From Hyphomicrobiales bacterium (GTDB lineage Bacteria > Pseudomonadota > Alphaproteobacteria > Rhizobiales > Rhizobiaceae): a stretch of DNA of 64,000 nt. The DNA lies in assembly GCA_900474095.1 (NCBI GenBank), contig UCOA01000109.1, positions 1 to 64,000 on the forward strand, in the 5' to 3' direction. The notes under the pieces are model-generated. The model worked only from the letters and a program-made list of their open reading frames with translations. It was not told the origin of the DNA and searched no databases. Positions within the stretch are counted from its first letter, which is position 1. Every line of letters begins with the position of its first letter. Shown piece after piece: positions 57,205-64,000 of this stretch. The translations under genes and the position numbers were made by a program.

Positions 57205-59334
57205 ATGTCGGGCGTCAACGGCGGTCATCAGGATGTAGACATTGATCTCGGCGGGCTGTTCGGCGCCATCTGGCGGCGGCGGGGCAGGGTGTTTGCTGCG
57301 ACCGTCGTCTTCGCGGGCCTTGCTTTTGTCGGCGCGAGTTTGATGTCTCCCGACTACCAGAGCGAGGCGCGACTGCTGATTGAATCGCGCCAGCCGGAAT
57401 TCAGCGGCGCCAATCAGGGACCGCCGCAGACCACCGATAGCCCCTTCGACGAATCCGGTATTTCCAGCCAGGTGCAGGTGCTGCGCTCGGTCGATCTGAT
57501 CAAACAGGTCGCCCGCGAGATGAAGCTGCATCAATTGCCGGAATTCGATCCGACGGCGGACCCGTCGGCGGTTTCCGATATTCTGGTGATGCTCGGCGTC
57601 AAGAAGAACCCGCTTGACCTGCCGCCGGAAGAGCGCGTGCTGAAGGAGTTCCAGGAGAAGCTGCAGGTCTACCAGGTCGAAAAATCGCGAGTCATCGCGA
57701 TCCAGTTCACCTCAAAGGACCCCCGCCTGGCAGCCGCCATCCCGAATGCGATGGCAAAGGTCTTCCTGTCGCTGCAGAGCGGCGCAAAGCTTGATTCCAA
57801 CTCCGAGGCCAGCCGTTGGCTGGAGCCCGAAATCGCCAACCTGCGCGAAAAGGTTCGCGACGCCGAGGCCAAGGTTGCGAACTACCGAGCGTCGTCCGAC
57901 CTCTTGCTCACCGGCGAAGCAGGCGGCACGTTTGCGACGAAGCAACTGAACGATATTTCCACCGAGCTTGCCCGCGTGCGCGGCGAACGCGCCAATGCCG
58001 AGGCCCGCGCCGAGAACGTGCGCGCAGCACTTGCGAGCGGCCGCGCCGTCGATACGCTGAACGATGTTGTCGCTTCGCCGATGATCCAGCGTCTCAAGGA
58101 GACCGAATCCAACGTCCAGGGCCAGATCGCCGATCTCTCCACGACCCTGCTTGACGGGCATCCACGCCTGAAGGCCCTGAAATCCCAGCTTCAGGGTATT
58201 CGCGCGCAGATAGTCAGCGAAACGAAGAAGATTCTCGGTAGCCTCGAAAACGAGGCCAATGTCGGCCGGTTGCGCGAGCGCCAGCTTGTGGCGCAGCTCA
58301 ACACGCTGAAGGCGACTTCCGCGAAGGCGGGTGAAGACGAGGTCGGGCTGCGAGCACTGGAGCGGGAAGCGACCGCGCAACGGCAATTGCTCGAAACCTA
58401 TCTGGCGCGCTACCGCGAGGCGATGTCGCGCAGCGGCGAGAATGCAGCCCCCGCGGACGCGCGCGTCATATCTCAGGCGGTCGAGCCGACCGAGCGGCAT
58501 TTCCCCAAGGTTCTGCCGATCACCATCGTTGCGGCCCTTTCCATCTTCCTGGTTTGCTGCGTGGTCATCATGCTTTCGGAACTGTTCAGCGGCCGCGCCC
58601 TCCGCCCGGTCGACCAGCTAGAGCCAGACGTTGAAGAGGAGCGGCGGGAGCCTGTGGCCAAACAAGCGACGCCGGCCGCCAACCGGACGCCGATCGTTCC
58701 CGAAACCGCGCCGGATGACGGGGATGAAGCAGTAGATGATGATTTCTCGATCGAATCCGTCGCGGAACATCTCTGCGCCGACGATGTTCGCGTCGCCATC
58801 TCGGTATCGCCGGCTGGAGACGCCGGTTCGACCAATTCGGTCCTGCTCGCCCGGCTGGTCGCAGAGGAGGGCCGCAAGATCGTACTGATCGACCTGACCG
58901 GCACGGCCTGCCCGACGCGGCTGATGGCACAATCGGCCGATCTCCCCGGCATCACCAATCTGTTGGTGGGCGCAGTTCCATTCACCGAGACGATCCATGC
59001 CGATCGCGTGTCCGACGCACATATCATCCCGCAGGGTGACGCCGACCCGGTCCTTGCGATGCGCGGCATCGAGCGGCTGCAGATGATCATCGACGCGTTG
59101 TCGAACGTCTATGACACGGTGCTTGTCGAATGCGGTCCAGCCGATGTCGGCGGCGTGCGCAAGGTAGCGCGGTCCAGGGACACGAAAATCATTATTTCGG
59201 CACCCTCTGTAGCCAATGGGGAAATCGTCGCGCTCGTCACCGGCTTTGCCGAGGAAGGTTTCAGCGAGATCGTCCTGATGACGGGAACAGGTTATCCGCA
59301 GTCGGGGAAACCGGGCCGCCGACGCGCTGCTTGA
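57205..59334 (+). CDS. Wzc/Wzz-like polysaccharide co-polymerase with degenerate kinase domain
   Basis: 709 aa from the ATG at 57205. Wzz domain near the N-terminus with a transmembrane segment (about 25-50, VFAATVVFAGLAFVGASLM), long coiled-coil periplasmic region, GNVR-like motif and a second transmembrane segment (LPITIVAALSIFLVCCVVIM). The C-terminal BY-kinase-like domain lacks the Walker A lysine: the P-loop position reads SPAGDAGSTNSVLLARLV; VLIDLTGTAC matches Walker A'. No C-terminal Tyr cluster is seen. It probably regulates chain length without kinase activity. Confidence 0.82.
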   Translation: MSGVNGGHQDVDIDLGGLFGAIWRRRGRVFAATVVFAGLAFVGASLMSPDYQSEARLLIESRQPEFSGANQGPPQTTDSPFDESGISSQVQVLRSVDLIKQVAREMKLHQLPEFDPTADPSAVSDILVMLGVKKNPLDLPPEERVLKEFQEKLQVYQVEKSRVIAIQFTSKDPRLAAAIPNAMAKVFLSLQSGAKLDSNSEASRWLEPEIANLREKVRDAEAKVANYRASSDLLLTGEAGGTFATKQLNDISTELARVRGERANAEARAENVRAALASGRAVDTLNDVVASPMIQRLKETESNVQGQIADLSTTLLDGHPRLKALKSQLQGIRAQIVSETKKILGSLENEANVGRLRERQLVAQLNTLKATSAKAGEDEVGLRALEREATAQRQLLETYLARYREAMSRSGENAAPADARVISQAVEPTERHFPKVLPITIVAALSIFLVCCVVIMLSELFSGRALRPVDQLEPDVEEERREPVAKQATPAANRTPIVPETAPDDGDEAVDDDFSIESVAEHLCADDVRVAISVSPAGDAGSTNSVLLARLVAEEGRKIVLIDLTGTACPTRLMAQSADLPGITNLLVGAVPFTETIHADRVSDAHIIPQGDADPVLAMRGIERLQMIIDALSNVYDTVLVECGPADVGGVRKVARSRDTKIIISAPSVANGEIVALVTGFAEEGFSEIVLMTGTGYPQSGKPGRRRAA

Positions 59335-59345
59335 GAAGCGCTGTT

Positions 59346-60662
59346 TCAGTTGTCATCCGTGTCGCTGGGGGACGCGCTACCCGGTGTTTGTCGTCGTTGG
59401 CGAAGGCGCTGCAGGAAGGCGTAGACCTTCTTGTTCTTCTTGATCTGCGCTTTGAGCCGGACCGCAAAGCGGTGGCCCCATGCCGCAAGGCGGCCGCGTA
59501 TGGTGATCGGCAGGACAATGTCCCGCTGGTGCGTCTCGACTGTGCACCAGGAGCGCTTGTAGCCCTGGTCGCCGATGCCGAAATCGAACAGCGTAATTCC
59601 TTCGGCGTTGAACTTGCGGATCATCAGGTAGAATAGCAGCTCTCCGGGGCTGGCGTCGGCGGCTATATCCTCATCGATCGATCCGAACTGGCAGATGACG
59701 TGATCGATCTTGCGCGATAGGCCGGAGATCGCGATGACGCGGTCCTGATGTTCGCCGCGCAGGCGGATTGCGTGCAGTTCGAGCGGTTGCCCGTCACCGG
59801 CCGACCCGATTGCCGCGAGCGTGTGGAAGAAGGCCTGCGTCTCGCTGTCCTGAAAGACATTGGGCAGGCCGAGCGCCTTGAAGCGGATGGCCTTCTGTTC
59901 AAAAAACAAATCCAGCATCTGTCGGCATTCGTCCGGCGTTGTGGCTACAACGTGTTCGTAACCGCCGAGTGCTTCCAGCCGCCTTTCCGAGAGGCGGAAT
60001 TTCTTGCGCCGCCGCTTGGCGTTGATCTGGCCGAGCGTCGCCTCGAAGGTTTCAAGAAGCGGCAGCTGGAAAGACGAATTCTGGTTGCGCACAGCCGGAA
60101 GCGAGGCGAGCGGATGGCAGGCGCCGCGCCACTCGAACGGCATTTTCTCCAGCGTGACGATGTCGGCGACGCGCGACAGTTTCACTGAGAGGTCGGCAAT
60201 CAGCTTGTCAGCGAGCTGCTCGCCCGAAAGGGGATCGAAACCGGGTGCAAAAAGGCCGGTGTTGATGTTGCTGTGGGGGGAGCCGATGAACCGGGCCGTG
60301 CGGAAAAACCGGCCGCGGACCAGTTCGAGCGGCAGGATGAAAACCGTCTTGTGATCGATGCTGCCGCGCACCAGAAGCAATTGATTGGAATGCGTGGCGG
60401 CCCAGGCGGCGCACCAGTCGAAGCTCTGATGCAATGACGTGGAGGACGATGCCTCCAGCCCGCGCCAATCGGCTTCCAGCGCCTGCATGCTCACATGAAC
60501 CGTCAGCTTGAGGTCGCGGGTGACGACGACATCCCGCACCTTCTCGGGGCGCGCGTGCCAGATGCGGCGAGCCTCGTTGGCGGGCATCAGGTTGAAGTCC
60601 ACGTCGGTCATGGTCGCTTGCTGTTCCGGGAAGGGGATGACCAGTTCATCTAGCGCAACCAT
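59346..60662 (-). CDS. GNAT-type acyltransferase (CelD/BcsL-like)
   Basis: 438 aa. HQSFDWCAAWAATHSNQLLL, FIGSPHSNINTGLFAPGFDP, DVFRTL-like helical centre (FRLSERRLEALGGYEHVV), EQKAIRFKALGLPNVFQDSE, GELLFYLMIRKFNAEGITLF and DFGIGDQGYKRSWCTVE are characteristic of the CelD-type acetyltransferase_6 family often found with exopolysaccharide genes. It may acylate the polysaccharide. Convergent with the Wzc-like gene. Confidence 0.8.
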   Translation of the reverse strand: MVALDELVIPFPEQQATMTDVDFNLMPANEARRIWHARPEKVRDVVVTRDLKLTVHVSMQALEADWRGLEASSSTSLHQSFDWCAAWAATHSNQLLLVRGSIDHKTVFILPLELVRGRFFRTARFIGSPHSNINTGLFAPGFDPLSGEQLADKLIADLSVKLSRVADIVTLEKMPFEWRGACHPLASLPAVRNQNSSFQLPLLETFEATLGQINAKRRRKKFRLSERRLEALGGYEHVVATTPDECRQMLDLFFEQKAIRFKALGLPNVFQDSETQAFFHTLAAIGSAGDGQPLELHAIRLRGEHQDRVIAISGLSRKIDHVICQFGSIDEDIAADASPGELLFYLMIRKFNAEGITLFDFGIGDQGYKRSWCTVETHQRDIVLPITIRGRLAAWGHRFAVRLKAQIKKNKKVYAFLQRLRQRRQTPGSASPSDTDDN

Positions 60663-60770
60663 GCCCTTATTTTCATTTAAATTGGACCGGGTGGCGAGGC
60701 GCTTGCCGCAGATTTCGTCAAATGCGGTTACCGAATGGATAAAGCGGGGGGATACGGGTGGTGCGGCGGC

Positions 60771-61514
60771 CTACCCGTCAAGCCAGCCGGTGGCAAGCAC
60801 ATTGGCCCATTCGTCGCGGCCCCGTGACCGGGCGAGATGCGACACGGTCATGTGGTCGTAGGGCACCCTGCGGAAGGTCACATCCCAGCGCCCACCAACC
60901 CTGGAAAGGATTGCGTAGCAGGCATCCGGTGAGCCGGTTTCCACCTTGTGGGAGACGGGTTCGTCGTCGTCATAGCCGGGGCAACCGACGCTGCCGGGGT
61001 TGACGATCAGCCGGCCGTCGGCAAGGCGGACAGCGCGCTGAATATGGGTATGACCGCAGAGGATGACGGGAAAGTCGATACCTACGGCGAAACTTTCGAT
61101 CCGCCGGCGGGCTGACATATGCACCACGCCGTCTGCGGTCAGATCCTCCAGCCAGTAGGTGAGATCATCCTGCGGCGTCCCGTGGCAGAGAAAAAGCTCC
61201 TGCCGGTGGACAAGCGTTGCGGGCAGGGCGCGCAGCCATTCGAGGTGGCGGGGCTGCAACTCGCCAAAGGCGGTGCGGTCCGAACGCCCCATCTCGGCCG
61301 GATCGACGGTGACCAGCCAGCGGTCATGATTGCCGCGAACCGAAGGGAAGTCGCGCGCCATCAGAATATTGGCGGTGCGGCCGGCGTTGAGCGGGCCGCT
61401 CAGGTGATCGCCGAGATTGACGACCTCTTCGATGGCGTGCGCGGCGATGTCGGCGAGCACGGCTTCGAGCGCCAGGTCGTTGCCATGGATATCGGCGATC
61501 GCGGCGATTTTCAT
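60771..61514 (-). CDS. Calcineurin-like metallophosphoesterase
   Basis: 247 aa. All metal-binding motifs are present: DIHGN near the start, NLGDHLSGP, VRGNHDRW, LCHGTP and CGHTHIQ. YfcE/MJ0936-like small phosphodiesterase. Followed by the DUF2842 gene at 61531-61743, 16 nt upstream in the same orientation. Substrate unknown. Confidence 0.88.
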   Translation of the reverse strand: MKIAAIADIHGNDLALEAVLADIAAHAIEEVVNLGDHLSGPLNAGRTANILMARDFPSVRGNHDRWLVTVDPAEMGRSDRTAFGELQPRHLEWLRALPATLVHRQELFLCHGTPQDDLTYWLEDLTADGVVHMSARRRIESFAVGIDFPVILCGHTHIQRAVRLADGRLIVNPGSVGCPGYDDDEPVSHKVETGSPDACYAILSRVGGRWDVTFRRVPYDHMTVSHLARSRGRDEWANVLATGWLDG

Positions 61515-61530
61515 GCGACTATTCCTGGGC

Positions 61531-61743
61531 TCAGCGCAGCTTGGCGGGCTTTTCCATCCACTTGATGATCAGCATGGCGGGCAGTACCCACAACAGGCCG
61601 GTGAAGAAGAAATAGGCGAGGTGTACCCACCATGGGGCAGCGCCGAGCAGCAGCGAGGCGAAGGTTGTGGCCGCCAGCGCATAAACGATGACAAGGATGA
61701 CGATCAGGATCGTGCCGATCAGTTTTCTGAGGCGTACGGGCAT
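61531..61743 (-). CDS. DUF2842 membrane protein
   Basis: 70 aa from the ATG at 61743. Two transmembrane segments (LIGTILIVILVIVYALAATT; VHLAYFFFTGLLWVLPAMLI) and an ending KWMEKPAK typical of DUF2842, a small alphaproteobacterial family near cytochrome oxidase assembly genes. Divergent from ctaA. Confidence 0.82.
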   Translation of the reverse strand: MPVRLRKLIGTILIVILVIVYALAATTFASLLLGAAPWWVHLAYFFFTGLLWVLPAMLIIKWMEKPAKLR

Positions 61744-61924
61744 AGAAGTCTTTCCGGTTGGCAGTTTTCCGCGGGTTGGCATCGGGCCGCGACGGCATGC
61801 CGCAAAGGGATAAGTCTTGTTTTGCATGCTGCTCTCGTGCAAATCAACGCCTTTGATGCATGTGCCCCAGGACAAATCGCCTCCTTTCAGGCAAGGGCCG
61901 TGCCTTTCGACACTGGAGTCATCG

Positions 61925-63028
61925 ATGGCGAGCACCGATTTGGCAACGCAACAGCGTCTTCTGAGCGAGATCGATACGGTCAGTCGCAACCGCGCCCAGA
62001 TCAGGATCTGGCTCGGTGTCGTCGTGCTCGCGTTGTTTGCGCTGGTGCTTGTCGGCGGCGCAACGCGGCTGACCGAATCCGGGCTCTCGATCACTGAGTG
62101 GAAGCCGATCCACGGCGTCATTCCGCCGCTTACCGAGGCCGAGTGGCAAGAGGAATTCGAGCTCTACAAACAGATTCCGCAATATGAGCAACTGAACAGC
62201 GATATGACCGTCGACGGCTTCAAGACGATCTTCTGGTGGGAGTGGGCGCATAGGCTGCTGGCCCGTTCGATCGGGTTGATCTTCGCCCTGCCACTCGCCT
62301 TTTTCTGGATCCGTGGGCAAATCGAGCCGCGTTTGAAAATGCCGCTGATCGGCCTTCTGGCGCTGGGAGGATTTCAGGGTTTCATCGGCTGGTGGATGGT
62401 CTCCTCGGGTCTTGCCGATCGCACCGAGGTCAGCCAGTACCGGCTTGCAACCCACCTCGTCATTGCCTGTCTGATCTTCATCTCCTGCATCTGGATCGGT
62501 CGCGGTCTGGCGCCCCATGCGGACGATCCGGCGCCGACGAAAAGCTCGAAGAAAATGGCTGGCATCATCGCCTGCATGGCCCTGTTCCAGATCTATCTCG
62601 GTGCGCTGGTCGCCGGGCTCGATGCGGGCCTGAGCTACAATACCTGGCCACTGATGGATGGTTCCTTCGTGCCGGGTGACCTCTTCGTGCAGCAACCGGC
62701 CTGGCTCAATTTGTTCGAGAACCCGAAGACGGTGCAGTTCGTCCACCGTATCGGTGCCTACGTCCTGTTCGCCTTCGTGTCTATGCACATGATCGCCTCG
62801 CTGCGCAACGCGCCGGATACCACCCACGCGCGACGGTCAGTCGTGCTCTTCCTGCTGGTGACGATCCAGGCGATCATCGGTATTGCAACGCTGGTCCTGC
62901 AGGTGCCGGTCGGCTGGGGCGTGGCGCACCAGGGCGGGGCGCTGGTCGTGCTCGGTTTTGCCGTCGCCCACTGGCGCGCCTTCGTCGGCGAATATCCGCA
63001 CCCCGTTGCGATCGAAGTGCGGGACTGA
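61925..63028 (+). CDS. ctaA: Heme A synthase (COX15/CtaA)
   Basis: 367 aa from the ATG at 61925. Eight hydrophobic segments. Family features: [87 protein letters not shown] and [13 protein letters not shown], with paired heme-ligand histidines. Oxidises heme O to heme A for aa3-type cytochrome oxidase in the inner membrane. Confidence 0.93.
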   Translation: MASTDLATQQRLLSEIDTVSRNRAQIRIWLGVVVLALFALVLVGGATRLTESGLSITEWKPIHGVIPPLTEAEWQEEFELYKQIPQYEQLNSDMTVDGFKTIFWWEWAHRLLARSIGLIFALPLAFFWIRGQIEPRLKMPLIGLLALGGFQGFIGWWMVSSGLADRTEVSQYRLATHLVIACLIFISCIWIGRGLAPHADDPAPTKSSKKMAGIIACMALFQIYLGALVAGLDAGLSYNTWPLMDGSFVPGDLFVQQPAWLNLFENPKTVQFVHRIGAYVLFAFVSMHMIASLRNAPDTTHARRSVVLFLLVTIQAIIGIATLVLQVPVGWGVAHQGGALVVLGFAVAHWRAFVGEYPHPVAIEVRD

Positions 63029-63167
63029 TCAGCCAAAAGCCCATCGAGCGCAGGCATGCCCTGCACGGCGGATGCGCCGGTCAGCTCGTAGCAGATGATC
63101 CGGAACGTCGATGGTTTGGCGAGGCCGAAGAGGCGAGAGCCGGAGCCCGCGCCGCAGCAAAGCTGGT

Positions 63168-64000
63168 TCAAGCCGACAGCATGAGGTCCATGTTCTGGAC
63201 CGCTGCACCCGAAGCACCCTTGCCGAGATTGTCGAGCAGGGCGACGAGATTAACCTGTTCGCCGCCGCTCGATCCGAACACGTAGAGCTTCATCGTGTCC
63301 TTGCCGACAAGTTCGACAGCATCGACGCGGGGTATTTTCGCGCTTTCTTCCAGGGGCACGACCTCCACGATCGACTGTCCGGCATAGTGGGCATCGAGCG
63401 CCGCGTGGATGCTCTCGAGCGTGGCGCCCTCGTTCAGCTGATCGATGAACAGCGGCACCTGAACGATCATGCCCTGCGGGAAGCGGCCGACCGACGGGGA
63501 GAAGATCGGCGCGCGGTCGAGCAGGCCGTGGGTCTGCATCTCCGGCACGTGCTTGTGCTTGAGCGTCAGGCCGTAGAGGAAATTCGGCGAGTCGATGTGA
63601 CCCGGCTTGGCCGGGTCTTCCATCTGCGCGATCATCTGCTTGCCGCCGCCGGTATAGCCGGAGACGGCATTGACCGTCACCGGATAGTTTTCCGGCAGGA
63701 TGCCGGCCTGCCGCAGCGGGCGGATGAGAGCGATCGCGCCGGTCGGGTAGCAGCCGGGATTTGCGACGAGCCGGGCGTCGCGGATCTTGCCGGTCTGGCC
63801 CTTGTCCATTTCGGCGAAGCCATAGGCCCAGTCCGGCGCGATGCGGTGCGCAGTCGAGGTGTCGATGATTCGCACCTTGTTGTTGCCTTCGAGCATGGCG
63901 ACGGCCTGTTTCGAGGCATCGTCAGGCAGGCAGAGGATGGCGACGTCGGCGCTGTTCAGAAGGTCTTCACGCATGGCGGCGTTGCGGCGCTCGGCTTCCG
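63168..64000 (-). CDS. argC: N-acetyl-gamma-glutamyl-phosphate reductase (N-terminus outside window)
   Basis: The frame stays open to the window edge (an internal ATG at 63974 is not the true start). Short ArgC form: [35 protein letters not shown] with the catalytic Cys, [26 protein letters not shown] and [20 protein letters not shown]. Reduces N-acetylglutamyl phosphate to the semialdehyde in arginine biosynthesis. Type 2 ArgC is common in Rhizobiales. Confidence 0.92.
   Translation of the reverse strand, partial: EAERRNAAMREDLLNSADVAILCLPDDASKQAVAMLEGNNKVRIIDTSTAHRIAPDWAYGFAEMDKGQTGKIRDARLVANPGCYPTGAIALIRPLRQAGILPENYPVTVNAVSGYTGGGKQMIAQMEDPAKPGHIDSPNFLYGLTLKHKHVPEMQTHGLLDRAPIFSPSVGRFPQGMIVQVPLFIDQLNEGATLESIHAALDAHYAGQSIVEVVPLEESAKIPRVDAVELVGKDTMKLYVFGSSGGEQVNLVALLDNLGKGASGAAVQNMDLMLSA

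Overview
The window looks like alphaproteobacterial DNA of the order Rhizobiales, most likely Rhizobium or a close relative. The chromosomal flank carries a DUF2842-ctaA-argC neighbourhood, a rhizobial-type exopolysaccharide cluster and an extragenic palindrome of a kind I recall as common in Rhizobium. Most of the window (1 to about 43.6 kb, perhaps up to the tRNA-Pro at 50.05 kb) is an apparently intact tailed prophage of siphovirus type. The left end is cut inside the integrase gene, so attL lies outside the window.

Prophage layout: (1) 1-4.84 kb is a tightly overlapping leftward operon: integrase, an HTH excisionase-like protein, DUF1643, DUF968-like, several unknowns, a Bet/RecT-type annealing protein and a Gp157-family protein. 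(2) 4.84-5.54 kb has a divergent control region and two small rightward genes. (3) 5.62-7.54 kb is an AT-rich two-gene cassette (RloB/Toprim-like protein plus AAA ATPase) resembling RloAB/AbiL-type phage defence. (4) 7.83-8.65 kb is the immunity region: a CI-like S24 repressor, a Cro-like protein and a set of GTAC-N5-GTAC operators that also occur at the 4.88 kb control region. (5) 8.65-16.2 kb is the rightward early operon: a GapR-like protein, small genes, DUF1376 and a NusG-like protein. It is interrupted by three minus-strand cargo genes, namely a ScoMcrA-like SRA-HNH nuclease flanked by two paralogous membrane proteins. (6) 16.4-18.1 kb holds four more minus-strand cargo genes. (7) 18.2-40.7 kb is the structural module: terminase, portal, protease/scaffold, capsid, connectors, tail tube, frameshifted tail chaperone, tape measure, baseplate, hub and fibres. 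It is punctuated by minus-strand morons (FlbD-like protein, two lipoproteins, HigBA toxin-antitoxin). (8) 40.8-42.2 kb is the lysis module. (9) 42.3-49.2 kb is accessory DNA: an HELGH metalloprotease-like protein, a LigD-type ligase, a three-gene TIGR04255 cassette and a lipoprotein/M23 peptidase pair. A tRNA-Pro(GGG) with its 3' end facing this block is a plausible integration site.

From 50.4 kb on the DNA is chromosomal. It has a small nuclease-like membrane protein, then a polysaccharide biosynthesis and export cluster (GT4, O-antigen ligase/polymerase-like, polyprenyl-phosphate sugar transferase, GT4, Wza-type exporter, and a divergent Wzc-like protein with a degenerate P-loop). This is followed by a GNAT acyltransferase, a metallophosphoesterase, DUF2842, heme A synthase and a partial argC.

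The most interesting content is the concentration of putative defence and conflict cargo inside one prophage: the RloAB-like pair, the McrA-like nuclease with twin membrane proteins, HigBA, and the TIGR04255 three-gene operon, whose function I do not know. Regulatory features visible directly include the shared repressor operators, a -1 slippery heptamer in the tail chaperone and an internal scaffold start inside the protease gene. No homology search or structure prediction was run; family names rest on recognising motifs by eye.
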